A stretch of DNA of 64,000 nucleotides. Origin: Lepiota brunneoincarnata. Taxonomy: Eukaryota; Basidiomycota; Agaricomycetes; Agaricales; Agaricaceae. Both the position numbers and the translations under genes were made by a program. Every line of letters starts with the position of its first letter. The first letter of the stretch is position 1. Shown one piece after another: positions 21,576-32,754 of this stretch. The notes under the pieces are model-generated. The model did not search any database. It was given only the letters and a program-made list of their open reading frames with translations, and was not told the origin of the DNA. The DNA lies in contig JAEBUN010000020.1 of the NCBI GenBank assembly GCA_023014365.1, positions 620,001 to 684,000 of the forward strand, read 5' to 3'.

Positions 21576-23026
21576 CGGCAAGTTGGTTGCGGCACGTTGA
21601 GAAGAATCAAAATGGCGGGATGATCAAGGCTACAGCAAGGAAAAGTTGGCATGCAGTGGCAGGTGGCATGAATCATGGCATTAATCAATCAGTAAATTGA
21701 GCTAATAATTTGTAAAAGAACATCCTCTAGTTTATGCATGGGAAAAGAAAAAGTGAAACTGAGTTAGGCATAATCATCAGGATTCCCACATGTCTCAAAA
21801 TCATGGGCAGTATAGCCCTTGGAGTGTGATGGACCTACTTCTGCATCATCACTTGGTAGAAGTTGGGATGAGAGAGGTAAATGGGATGGCAGATGTAGTG
21901 TGTGGAGCCCAAGGACAGGGGAGAGAGCTGATGAGGAGGATGTATCTGAATTGTCAAATGTTTCCCCACCTTCAGTGTTATTCTCATCTGGGAGAGTAGG
22001 GTGATTGAATGTTGAGTTATAGTTAATAGCGGTCCAAATAAATGCAACTCACAGGTACCTGGATTGCCAAGGACACTGGCGGCATTGGCAAGAAGGAGTG
22101 AATCAATGCTGCCACTGCTCACATCCATTTGTGGAGAGGGAGGTTGCACCATTTCCACCCTGTTAGGGGCAGTGATGGAGTTAGGGGAGGAGAACATGTG
22201 GGTTCTAGTAGTGGGAGCGGCATTATCAAGAACAGCATGGGCGGCATTTGCTAACACAGATGAACTGAGGCTGTGGCTACTTGAGTCTGAGCTGGAAGAG
22301 TGAACCTCAATTTGCAAATGGTAGTCAGAAAGACCCAATACGTCAGATGTTTGATGTTTGGATGGGGCGGCAGCAGCACTAGAATTGGCTACAGGTGGCA
22401 TGGAAGAGTCTGGGAGTGAGACAGGGTGTAGGGCCAGAAGAGCAATGGAGGGTGAGATGTCAGATGATTTGGAAGAAGACATTGCAATGTTCCAAAATTG
22501 CACCTCAAGAGCCTGATGAATGGAGGGGGAGTGTGGACAACTTTGTAGGGCAGCTGTTGCATCAATGGGGTCCACAGAAGAAGATGATGATGATGAGGTA
22601 GTTCCCATTCTTGGAATAGCAAGAGTGGCATCGATGGCAACGGGTTGCCGGGCAGCATGGCAAGAGTTAGAAGAATGGCCTGTGGTATCTTCATGTCCAA
22701 GCTCCAAGCCGTACAATGCTGCTGATGGCAAGAGACTTAACATTGAAGTCAACGATTGTGGGGGGTTATTCACATTGATGCTGGGACCTGGGGGATAAGC
22801 ACAGGAGAGAGGGTAAGTTTGGAAGTGTGCTGGGATATTGGCTGACTGTAATTCTGTCTGGCCAGGTTGGGTTGACTGGACCGAAAATGGGTGCAATGTC
22901 TCAGATGCAGGGAGTGGTGGCATGGTTGAATCTTGGCCCTTAAATTTCCCTTGGCATAATGAGCAGTCATAGCCAGAGTGAGGTACTTGATAATCATTGT
23001 CCACAGCTCGCTGCAATTGCTGAATG

Positions 23027-23677
23027 TGTTAGAGCCGGTGCGGGTCGGGACCGAAGCGGAGGGTCGGGGTGGTATCCTTGGTATAAGGTAACCGGGGGAC
23101 AGGGCGAAGTCAGTACGTAGACTTCGGGACCGAGGTGGAGTACGTCGGGCGGGGGGTTGGACTTGCGGCCTCAGCTTATGTGCTGTGCCCTCCTACTGTC
23201 CTAGTCCGTATTTCAGGAAGTCGGAGCCGAAGCGGAACGACGCAGAAGAGAGGAGAGGATATGGAACAGGGAGCTGGTCCGCTGCTCGATTCGATTATCA
23301 GACTGAGGAGTACAAGCCAAGTACCTACGGTATATATACTACTGGCCTTACAAACTATGACTCGTACTGACTACGTGCGGAGTGAAGCGGAGACCCATAT
23401 GGTTACAAACGGATTACAAACGAAATGGAGACCGGTACGGGTATGGAGACTGGTAACGTATCTTGACTACGGACGGGAAATGGAGACGGGGAAATAGAGA
23501 CAGCGAGGTTCAGGTGACCACGGCACGTGTGGAGGTGGTCGCGTGATCGGGGCAGTGGGTTGCGGTCGGAGTGAGTCGGGGCCGAGTCGGAGGGCAGAGG
23601 GTTGTTGTGTGGAACACACGTGGAGTCGAGAAGCCGAAGTTTAAGTGATTAGACTTATAGTTGGCATGGATATGACA
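23027..23677 (-). repeat. E1 3' LTR
   Basis: Ends TGTTAGAGCC...ATATGACA. The adjoining GTGCCTCCCCTTTAG is the polypurine tract on the minus strand. A GGTATATATACT box lies mid-LTR. Confidence 0.95.
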
Positions 23678-23752
23678 GTGCCTCCCCTTTAGGGCCGAGC
23701 CTCGAGGCCCTAGGCGGTCCAGACCGGGTCCATCGGAAGACATCCGCCCGAG

Positions 23753-23760
23753 TATAAAAA
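23753..23760 (+). promoter_or_regulatory. TATA box of the E1 antisense gene
   Basis: TATAAAAA 50 bp before the ATG at 23810, outside the LTR. In the older copy E2 the matching site (59911) reads CATAAAAA. Confidence 0.6.
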
Positions 23761-23809
23761 CCGGCGAACTGGTTCGGTCCGGAAATACACAACTTGACCT
23801 CCTACCACC

Positions 23810-24895
23810 ATGAGCAGCCAATCGTCTCGACAACCAACCGCGGCGGAGCGCAAGGCGCAGTTACTGAGGGAAAAGGCGGAGCAGGAGGAGCGGATGCGGC
23901 TGGAGATCAAGAGGTTGGAAGAGGAGGAACGGCGAGAGGAGGAACGGCGATTGGCGGTAGAGCGCCAAGAGGAAGAACGGCGACAGATGATTGAACTGCG
24001 TCAACGGCAAGCGGAGGAGCGGGCAAGGGAGCGACGGGCGGAAGAGATCAGGCGACAGCAAGAGGAAGCTGCTGAGGACGAATGTCGGGCGATCCGGGCC
24101 CGACTCGTCGCGATGACTACGACGGCTTCATCCAGCCGCCTGCCGGAGCAGCCTATGGAAGTCGACCATGAAGAGTCCGACCCGAATTACACGGGCGATG
24201 ACGCGGCGAGGGACGAAGAGGAGGAGGAGGAGGAGGACTCCGAAGGTTCGGAGGTAAAGGGAAAGGGAAAAGGAAAGGCGAGGGCGGCCCCGCGGCGGGG
24301 CAGCAAACACGTATTCGGAGGCGATAACCCGTGCTGGAGATGTCAGCGGGATGAGGTCCGGTGCGAGATTGCCGGCGGGTAAGTAAATACAAGAGTTTCT
24401 ACAATGATAATTGCTGACAAAGGCCCCAGCAACACTAGGAGTTGCTGACGGTGTAGCAAAATGAAGAAACGATGCAGGGGTCAAGAAGAGACGGAGCCGA
24501 GCGGAGCCGGAGGTTTGTCGGGCCAGCAATTCGAAGGTGAGTAAGGAATCCTGTATTATGATGGATGCCAATTGATGGACCTTGTAGAGTTGAAACGGCT
24601 CATCGAAGAAAGGTACCAGGAGACCGTCAAGAAAATCTACACCCTGGAGGTGCGAATTGAGCGGTCCATCGCTCGGTTGGGGGAAAAGGTCGACAAGATG
24701 GGGTCGCTTGCTGGCCGCTACGAGCAACTACGGCGTTGGGAGGCTCAGGTGGACGGAAATTGGTCGAGTGGAAATTTTTCGGAGACGGAGGGTTCGGAGG
24801 GGAGTGTCGGGCCCGCTTTGGAGGAGGAGGTGCAGGATTTGATGGAAGAAGTGAATGGGTCGCCCGGGCTCTCTGGAGACGACACCGATAGGTAG
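23810..24895 (+). CDS. E1 antisense gene: coiled-coil Zn(2)Cys(6)-type protein
   Basis: Opposite in direction to gag-pol. Exon 1 (23810-24378) encodes a long charged coiled coil (KRLEEEERREEERRLAVERQ), an acidic stretch, KGKGKGKAR, then half a zinc cluster CWRCQRDEVRC. Exon 2 (from 24439 or 24457 to 24536) holds the second half, KMKKRC; exon 3 (24588-24895) is another coiled coil (VELKRLIEERYQETVKKI). In paralogue E2 the cluster is complete: C-X2-C-X6-C-X6-C-X2-C-X6-C. In E1 the acceptor at 24438 leads to TGA (24446-24448) where E2 has Cys; the acceptor at 24456 avoids the stop but drops two cysteines. Probable nuclear DNA-binding protein by motif; role unknown. Confidence 0.75.
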
Positions 24896-24964
24896 TTGTA
24901 CGGGGTTGTTTTTTGGGTTTGTTTAATACATGGTTGTTTCTTGGTGTGATGTGTGGTCAGTAAC

Positions 24965-27900
24965 TCAAAGTGAGTGAAGAGGACCAGGCTTTGCAGGGTA
25001 AGAGGAATGAAAAGCCTCTACGAGATCTATAGCATGTTCAAGCTTGGTGGCTGGCAACCACGAGGACTCTTCTTCAGTGTCTTCGTAACCTAACCAGATG
25101 ACTTTATAGAGGAGCTTGCACGCGCGGCGCCGATCGATCTTAGAGTCGACGATGCGGGCAATCTCGTATTCTGGTTCACCGTCAATGGAAACCGGCGCGG
25201 GCGGCGGATCCGATCGGGCGGGTATGGTGTTAGGTGTGGCTGGTTCGAGCATGGAAACATGGAAGACTGGGTGTACTCCACGCATGGAGTCGGGAAGTCG
25301 GAGTGTAAGGGAGTGAGTACCTGCTCGTGCAATGATCTCATAAGGCCCAAGGTACTTTTCGGAGAGTTTTTTGGAGGGACGGGTGGTGCGGAAGAATTGG
25401 GCTTTCACGAATACCTTTTGTCCAACCTTGAAGTCCGGGGCGGGGAGTCGGCGGGCGTCGGCGGAGGTCTGATAACATTGCTGGGCTAGCGCTATTTCGG
25501 ACTTCAAGGTGGTGTGTAGGTCGTCGAGGTCAACAGCAAAATGGCGGGCCCGAGCGGAGGCGAGATCGCATTCAGGATGAACTGTGATGTTCGGATGGTA
25601 TCCTTTATTAGCGAAGAACGGGGAGATACCGGTGGTGGCACTAGGAGCGTTGTTGTAAGCGAACTCGGCTAGTGGTAGTAATTCGGACCAATTGTCCTGT
25701 TGGTAGTTACAGTAGACCCGAAGATATTGTTCGAGGGTCTGGTTGGTGCGTTCCGTCTGTCCGTCGCCTTCTGGATGGTAGCCCGAAGTGAAATGTAACT
25801 TCATATCGAGGGCTTGTCCCAATGAGCGGAAGAAGTGGGAGACGAATTCGGAGCCGCGGTCGGAGGTAACATGTTCGGGTACGCCGTGCTTGGAGAAGAC
25901 GTGGAGGACGAATAGGCGGGCGAGGTCGGAGGAGGTGACGGTATCATAAGTCGGGATGAAGAGGGATTGCTTGGTGAGTCTGTCAACGATTACTAGGATG
26001 GCGTCGTAGCCGGAGGAGGCGGGGAGTTTTTCGATGAAGTCCATGGAGATTGAATTCCAAGGGCGTTCGGGAATGGGGAGTTGTTTGAGGAGACCGTAGG
26101 GACGGTGGCGCTGGGGTTTAGACCTCATACAGGTGACACAAGACTTACAGAAATCCTTGACGAAGGTGCGGACACTAGGCCAGGTGTATTCGCGCCGGAT
26201 GAGTTCTAGCGTTTTGTTCTGACCGAAGTGTCCGGCTAGGACATGATCATGCTTGTACTGGAGGACCCGGAGTCGGAGATTGTCGGCGTCAGGGACGTAG
26301 ATTCTGTCGTCTAGTAGAAGGAAACCTTTATCATTAACTGACCAACGGCCTTCTGGGCTAGCAAGGTGGGCGGAAGCGGTCGGATCCGCTGGTAGGGCGG
26401 CGAGGATATCGCGGTGTAGCTGGTCGAGATCCATGACTACAGCTGCGCGAAGGGAAGGGGCGTAAAGAGTGGTGGCACGGACGGAGGCCGCGAGTTGTTC
26501 ATGAGTGAACACAGGCCGGAAGTTGTGCGGGTTGACCGATGCATAGTCGCTATTCCCCCCTTTAGGGTAGACGTCCCATCGTCTAGTTAGGGCGTCAGGC
26601 TTGGTACCGAGGCGGCCGGGTCGGAAACGGATGACGAGGTGGAACTGGGATAGGAACTCGGACCAACGAGCTTGGCGGCGAGTGAGGATTTTGGTGGTGC
26701 AGAAGTATTCAAGGTTTTTGTGGTCGGTGACTACATCAATAGTAAGAGGGGCACCCTCAAGATAGTGCCGCCAGATACGAAAAGCCTCGAATATCGCCAG
26801 GAGTTCCTTGTCGTGGGTGTCATAATTAAGTTCGGCCGTGTTAAAGGTGCGGGAATGGAATGCAACGGGGTGAACCTCTCCGTCATCGGTGATGATAGAG
26901 AGGATAGCCGCAAGGGCGTAGTCGGAGGCGTCGGTCTCGACAATGATCTGAGCATCGGGGGCCCAAGGAGTGAGGACGGGGGCGGATATGAATGCTTCTT
27001 TCAGGGAACTGAAGGATTCGCGGCATTCGTCGGTGAAATTCCATTTCACATCTTTGCGGGTGAGGCGGGTGAGCGGAACGACGATGTCGGAGTAACCGTG
27101 AATGAAGCGACGGTAGAAATTGGCGAAACCTAAGAAGGACTGGATGTCCTTGACTTTCTTAGGTTCAGGCCACTCCTGGATGGTCTTGACCTTGGATTGG
27201 TCCATTCGGAGACCGTCGGGGGAAAGAATGTAGCCGAGGTATTCCACTGTGTCAGAGTGGAATTGGCATTTGTCGGGGCGGGTGTATAGGCCGTGTTGTC
27301 GGAGCCGCTTGAGGACCTCCTTGACTTGGTCACGATGGATACTATGATTGTCGGAGTATATCAGAATGTCGTCAAGGTAAATAGTAACGCAGACGTCGAG
27401 CATGTCCTTGAATATATCGTTCATGAACCGCTGGAAGGTGGCGGGGGCATTGGTGAGGCCGAAAGGCATAACCATCCATTCGAAGGAGCCGTAGCGGGTC
27501 CGAAAGGCGGTCTTCCATTCGTCGCCGTCAGCAACGCGGACTAGATGGTAAGCGTGACGGAGGTCAATTTTGGTATATACGCGAGCTTTGCGAGGGGAGT
27601 CTAAGAGGTCGGAGATGAGCGGAAGGGGGGTAGCGATCCTTCTTGGTAATACGGTTGAGACCTCTAAAATCAACACATAAACGGAGGGAGCCGTCCTTTT
27701 TCTTGACGAAGAGGACCGGGGCTCCATGAGGAGAAGTGGAGGGGCGAATGAAGCCAATAGATAAATGTTCGTCAATGAAATCACGTAGAGCTCCAAGCTC
27801 TGATTGTGAAAGGGAGTAAATGGTACCGACCGGAGGCTGACCGCCATCCTCTAGGTTAATCTGGAGGTCGTAAGGGCGGTGTGGAGCGAGTGTGTCAGCA

Positions 27901-28169
27901 CGCGATTTACTGAAAACATCGGCGAACTCATGGTATTCCTCGGGGATGGACGAGAGGTCAGCCGGGTCATCGGAGACAGAAGAAGACGCGGCCGACGCGG
28001 AGGCGGCGGAAAGATTGATTCGGAATTGTTGGGAGCCAGGGAGCTTGGCAGCGCGGATAAAGGCAGGAGCGTTTATCAAGGAGATGTGCGGTTTCACAAG
28101 GGGGACAGATTGGGACGAGGTCCCGGACAGGGGTGGTGAACCTAGGTCAGGAGAGTCAGGGGCGGCCAT
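24965..28169 (-). pseudogene. E1 pol: RT, RNase H, integrase, chromodomain
   Basis: Two overlapping frames. RT begins in the frame that opens at 28169 ([20 protein letters not shown]) and continues, after a frame break at about 27623-27630, in 24965-27847 with IYLDDILIYSDN, RNase H (VETDASDYALAAILS), integrase HHCC (GHFGQNKTLELI, CKSCVTC), core (SMDFIEKLP, TSDRGSEFV, EGDGQTERTNQ) and a chromodomain (YEIARIVDSKIDRR, WLGYEDTEEESSW). The break is in a run of six G (plus strand) where E2 has five. No protease motif is present before RT. Otherwise open throughout. Confidence 0.92.
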
Positions 28170-28833
28170 AGGTGGAAGGGGATGGGTTACCTCCAGGTTT
28201 CCTAGAGGCGGTCGGGTCCGAAACGGATTTGGCGCGGGCCTTCTCGCGTTGGCGTTCCCAGTAGCGAGCGTCGATCTTCATCGCTGCTGCTCGCATTTCG
28301 ATGAAGGTGTCGGGCTTGCCGTCGGGCCGATTGGACAGAATGTCCTGGATGCGGTCGGGGAGGCCTTTGTAGTAGCGGTGACAGAATACTTCGTCACCCC
28401 AGCGGAGTTGGCCAGCTAGACGGAGGAAATCGACGTTGTAGACGGCGATCTTCTCGTCGTAGCGCAGTCGGAGGGAGTCGAGCTGCTCAGCAGCTTCTCC
28501 GGTCGGATCCGCGGGACCGAAATTGGTCTGCAGTTCCAGGGTGAACTGGTCCCAGTCCTCAATCCAGTCGTGTATTATTCCGTGGTTGTTGGCCTCGTCG
28601 AGGCCGATTTCGAAGTGTTGCTGTGCCACGCCTGTGAGGTATGTCAACGCGAAGTTGACCTTGGTGGCGGGGATAGTGAACTGGGCCGGGTTAGTACGGA
28701 AATAGAGCCGACATTGGAAGAGGAAGGGTTTGAGTTTGGCGGGGTCGGAACCTGTAAAGATGTCAGGTTCGCGAGCTTTGGTACGGGGAGATCGAGGAGG
28801 CTGTGGGGCTTGAGAGTTCCCACGGCCGTCCAT
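28156..28833 (-). CDS. E1 Gag
   Basis: 226 codons with the Ty3 Gag core: [38 protein letters not shown] and [17 protein letters not shown]. It ends in a Ser/Pro tail and overlaps the pol frame by 14 bp. The nucleocapsid zinc knuckle usual in this family is absent, as is the protease, so a segment seems to have been lost here. Confidence 0.88.
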   Translation of the reverse strand: MDGRGNSQAPQPPRSPRTKAREPDIFTGSDPAKLKPFLFQCRLYFRTNPAQFTIPATKVNFALTYLTGVAQQHFEIGLDEANNHGIIHDWIEDWDQFTLELQTNFGPADPTGEAAEQLDSLRLRYDEKIAVYNVDFLRLAGQLRWGDEVFCHRYYKGLPDRIQDILSNRPDGKPDTFIEMRAAAMKIDARYWERQREKARAKSVSDPTASRKPGGNPSPSTYGRP

Positions 28834-28857
28834 TTGGTCGGCTATGCGTTGGAAAAC

Positions 28858-29238
28858 TCAGAGTATGAGTCTATCATGGTCGTCTCGGGTGTTGCCTGGT
28901 GGGATGTTGTTGTTGTTGTCGCCGTTGTCTGATGGTTCGTCGTCGCCCGGGGGCCCGTCCCCATTGTCAGGGTAGTCGTCAGGATCACCAGGGTCGCTGG
29001 GATCAGGATTGGGGTCGGGGCCGTCGTCGGGGCCGTCGGGAGTCCGGAATACTGAAGGTTGTATATCTTCAGAGAAACGGTCTGGGGTCGAGGGTGCGAT
29101 CGATTGTTGGTGAGAGCGAGAAGTCCTCGGGGAGTCGGGTTGCAGTTCCTCGGAAGGAGGTTGTCGAGTGATGCGTTTGCTACGGCGAGCGGCTGGAGTT
29201 ACCAGAGTGCGAGTACGGGTAACTGTTCGAGAGACCAT
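28858..29238 (-). CDS. E1 leader ORF (N-terminal Gag region)
   Basis: 126 codons from just inside the 5' LTR: basic start (TPAARRSKRITRQPPSEE), then an Asp/Pro/Gly-rich low-complexity stretch. In related mushroom elements a similar acidic segment is the N-terminus of Gag. Here a stop and a frame change separate it from Gag. Confidence 0.6.
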   Translation of the reverse strand: MVSRTVTRTRTLVTPAARRSKRITRQPPSEELQPDSPRTSRSHQQSIAPSTPDRFSEDIQPSVFRTPDGPDDGPDPNPDPSDPGDPDDYPDNGDGPPGDDEPSDNGDNNNNIPPGNTRDDHDRLIL

Positions 29239-29291
29239 GGTTAGAAAAATTCAGAGTGTGGTGGACAGGAGGAGTTTGAGTCTGATAATAC

Positions 29292-29942
29292 TGTTAGAGC
29301 CGGTGCGGGTCGGGACCGAAGCGGAGGGTCGGGGTGGTATCCTTGGTATAAGGTAACCGGGGGACAGGGCGAAGTCAGTACGTAGACTTCGGGACCGAGG
29401 CGGAGTACGTCGGGCGGGGGGTTGGACTTGCGGCCTCAGCTTATGTGCTGTGCCCTCCTACTGTCCTAGTCCGTATTTCAGGAAGTCGGAGCCGAAGCGG
29501 AACGACGCAGAAGAGAGGAGAGGATATGGAACAGGGAGCTGGTCCGCTGCTCGATTCGATTATCAGACTGAGGAGTACAAGCCAAGTACCTACGGTATAT
29601 ATACTACTGGCCTTACAAACTATGACTCGTACTGACTACGTGCGGAGTGAAGCGGAGACCCATATGGTTACAAACGGATTACAAACGAAATGGAGACCGG
29701 TACGGGTATGGAGACTGGTAACGTATCTTGACTACGGACGGGAAATGGAGACGGGGAAATAGAGACAGCGAGGTTCAGGTGACCACGGCACGTGTGGAGG
29801 TGGTCGCGTGATCGGGGCAGTGGGTTGCGGTCGGAGTGAGTCGGGGCCGAGTCAGAGGGCAGAGGGTTGTTGTGTGGAACACACGTGGAGTCGAGAAGCC
29901 GAAGTTTAAGTGATTAGACTTATAGTTGGCATGGATATGACA
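29292..29942 (-). repeat. E1 5' LTR
   Basis: Nearly identical to 23027-23677. Target duplication GAATG follows at 29943-29947. Confidence 0.95.
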
Positions 29943-31039
29943 GAATGTCACTCTTGTCGAGATCAACACCCCATGTCCACTTCAGAGATGGCTCATTTTG
30001 AAGGCGTTGCAGCTGATTACTTGCATTTTCACACACTATTTCGGCCAGTTGGCCATTCATTAGTGTTTTCAGTCATGACGAGGATGTTGGGTTCAGCGGC
30101 TTTGGAACATTATGCTTGGAGCAACATGGAAGGGGGACTGAACCTTCGATTTTTGCTGCACCTTGAACATTCTCTGCCAGTATAGCCAATCTTGCCATGG
30201 CAGGCAGCAATATGCCATCATTCTGGCTATCAGTAGGACCTGGTATATGACCCAGCAAAGGTGCCTCCACTTCTTTGAGAATGGACTTTTCATAAAGCTG
30301 GTTGAAAGCCGAGGCCCATCGCATGATCAAGAGATGGGCATTTTCAGTTGGGGCCTCTGCGCTTTGTATGTTCACTTGGAGACTATGCAAATGATGCAGG
30401 GCATCCATGGCAACATGGCGGTACATCGCACATCGGGTGCAATTATTGCCAGTGTCTGGTGGAGGGGCAATAGGGTGCTTGTTAGATGAGGAGTACGGGG
30501 AAGATGTGGGATTGTGTGACTCCGAAACGGAGGCATGATGCTGCAGGCACTTGCGGAAGTTGTCCATTGAAATGAAAGCTTCTTTGCTTGGTAGTTGATC
30601 ATGCTCCCACCAATCGGCAAGATAGCTTGGGGCCGTGCCGGTTGGATGACATGGATGATTTCTGGCATCCATTGTCAAGAGCAGATTGAGGTCAAGAAGC
30701 ACACTATCCTTATCACCCATTTGATATTGGACAAGGAACTGTGTGAGGGGCGGCACATTGAGAAGTTGCCCACTTGCCGCTATCCTGCCAATCCAAATGA
30801 AGGAGAAATGCTAGGAGGACATAACTTCAGCATCTCGCGATAGTGAATTTGGTCAATAGGCATGGGCATACCAATTCTTGATTGATGCCTTGGGTAATCC
30901 ATTCTTCCCTTTCACCTGTGTCATTTTGAATAGTGCACAATATTGCACGGAGGTGTGAGTCACAGTATGAGACTACTTCTTGAGGTGATGGTAGAGGTTG
31001 GGCTTGTGTGTTCTGGGAGCTGGGCATGGTAGGCTGCAT

Positions 31040-31244
31040 GATATATGGTCTGTTGAGAGAGAATAGTCTTAAAGATCAGTACAAGTTGATAAAAAAAAGT
31101 TTGATAATGGTGCATCATGTGACCTTGTTATTATGTGCCATACATACAATGTATAAGATTTTCCTATTATAATTCCTGGAGAGATAAGGTTTGGCATGTG
31201 AGGCCCAGTTTTCCCAAAGTATGCCTAATACTACTAACTAACAC
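31040..31244. promoter_or_regulatory. Likely divergent promoter between T genes 1 and 2
   Basis: A 205 bp AT-rich gap separates the oppositely directed starts of T gene 1 (31039, minus) and T gene 2 (about 31245, plus). No specific site identified. Confidence 0.35.
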
Positions 31245-32599
31245 ATGATGGCAGTTTTGACGAGATCGCGGCAACTATGGGTGTGGCAGCAACACCATTT
31301 GTCAAGACCCTACAAGGTGCCTGTGCTGGCATTGGAACAAGAGTTTTTATCATATGTCAAGGGACTCCACCGACAAAAGGAATACTTGCTGCCATTGCCG
31401 TGTGTGCCGCCATTTCCTGCTTTCCATGGCCACAAAGGCAACCCCACATTTTGACTGCACCTGAAAATGGATTTCCAATTTTTTCATTGGGGATCATGCT
31501 GAAGAAAATGAAAAAAGAAGAGCTGGAGGAGTTACTGCGTACTTATCTGACTATACACTATGGTAAGCGTTCAATTCAATCAGCAAATGGAATGGTCATT
31601 CATTGTGATTATTTCTTGGGTTGGAAGCATTAGCCTCCAGCAACCAATCTTGCCATGTGCCTTTCAAAACCTTGGCAACCTCATGGCTAAAGATGATACA
31701 TTGGAAATTTATTCTGAGGAATTTTCAGTTGTGGGATCCCTGGAACATTCAGAAGCCAGAGATACAGCACTTCTTTGAACATATCATTGGGTGCCAAGCA
31801 ACCTTTGGTGTTGAGCATGCATTTCATTTCTGTGCTCATCTTCATAATGGAGAATACCTGCCAGTAGAATATCCTGGAACAATCAAGGCATCAATGGCAG
31901 ATAATGGCAAACCACCCAAGATCAGCGGCAAGTTGGCAGCAGGAAATCCAAAGGCCTTGACCAATGCGGCACAAATGGCAATTAATAGTATCATTGGCCA
32001 GACCCCACCTGGTGGGATGGTGTCACTGATTGATCATAATGATAATGTATACAATCATCATGGCAAAACAGCGAAAGCACATGCCAAAGGCCTGGCATCA
32101 CTACAGGCTAACTTTAGTGACAAACATGTGCCAGAAGCAGTCACCATCCTATCCGACCCCACATTTCATGGGCCAGCCCAAGTTGCTGGAGAGATGCCTG
32201 CTCATGCTGGAGCTCAAAGCAGACATGGGCATGATCTTGCTACAGCAGGAATTCATGGATCAATTGGTGGCAAGTCAATTTGCACCTACATTGCCAAGCA
32301 ATGGCCCTGCCGAGGGAGATCTGCAATATGCTGTGCCTGTATCCTCCATACTCAACCACATCCCAAGGACTCCCCCCAGGAAGTTCCACAGTGCCAATGA
32401 ACATGCCAGGACCAACATCAATGGCGCAAAATGCTTCACCAGTACTTACAATTGACCCACTGGTAATGCCAGTGAATGAACCACATGCAGGTATTTTCCT
32501 TGTCAACTTATTATCTTTGAACCTCTTTCTAAAAATTGTGCATTCATAGGCCCATCTCAACTACCACAACAAGCTCAGCGGAGGAGGCAGAAAAAGTGA
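31245..32599 (+). CDS. T gene 2: unknown protein
   Basis: Plus strand, several exons. Coherent segments: KKEELEELLRTYLTIHYG, then WEALASSNQSCHVPFKTLAT, FQLWDPWNIQKPEIQHFFEH and FGVEHAFHFCAHLHNGEYLP. It ends in a basic tail (QQAQRRRQKK) with a stop at 32597-32599 after an intron that starts near 32492. Exon borders in the middle are uncertain because frames alternate. The segments look like a conserved protein rather than noise, but I cannot name it. Confidence 0.45.
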
Positions 32600-32754
32600 A
32601 TTGAGGGGAGAATCAGCCAGTGATGCAAGAACAATGAAATACCCCATCATATTAGGTCAAAATTATAAAAAAATGTAACATTATGTATAGATCAGATAAT
32701 GAATGTACAGGGAACAGGGGGTGGAATAGGAGGATTCAATAGTCATCAAGAAGG

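Larger units (their letters stand above)
23027..29942 (-). mobile_element. Young Ty3/Gypsy chromovirus E1 (6.9 kb)
   Basis: Two 651-bp LTRs that differ, by eye, at two positions (both transitions), and a perfect target duplication GAATG (23022-23026 and 29943-29947). Gag and pol run on the minus strand, plus a spliced antisense gene between pol and the 3' LTR. It is inserted in T gene 1. CpG is well preserved, as expected for a recent insertion. The zinc knuckle and protease are missing, and RT has a one-base frame break. Confidence 0.95.
21766..31039 (-). pseudogene. T gene 1: unknown multi-exon protein split by E1
   Basis: Minus strand. Begins near 31039 (MPSSQNTQAQPLPSPQEVV), runs through 30756-29948 (HPTGTAPSYLADWWEHDQLP; AEIVCENASNQLQRLQNEPS), is interrupted by retrotransposon E1 at 29942/23027, and continues without loss (DKSD then IQQLQRAVDNDYQVPHSGYD and CSLCQ). 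The rest, to about 21766, is long Ser/Pro-rich low complexity. A probable intron lies near 21990-22050. I recognise no domain and see no DDE or RNase-H-like motif. The TSD GAATG sits within its coding sequence. Confidence 0.55.

Noticed and set aside
22064..22798. Several plus-strand ORFs opposite T gene 1
   Set aside because: Shadows of the long low-complexity minus-strand frame.
25116..25489. Plus-strand ORFs opposite E1 pol
   Set aside because: Shadow frames of the chromodomain and integrase; they lack the splice and motif structure of the real antisense gene.
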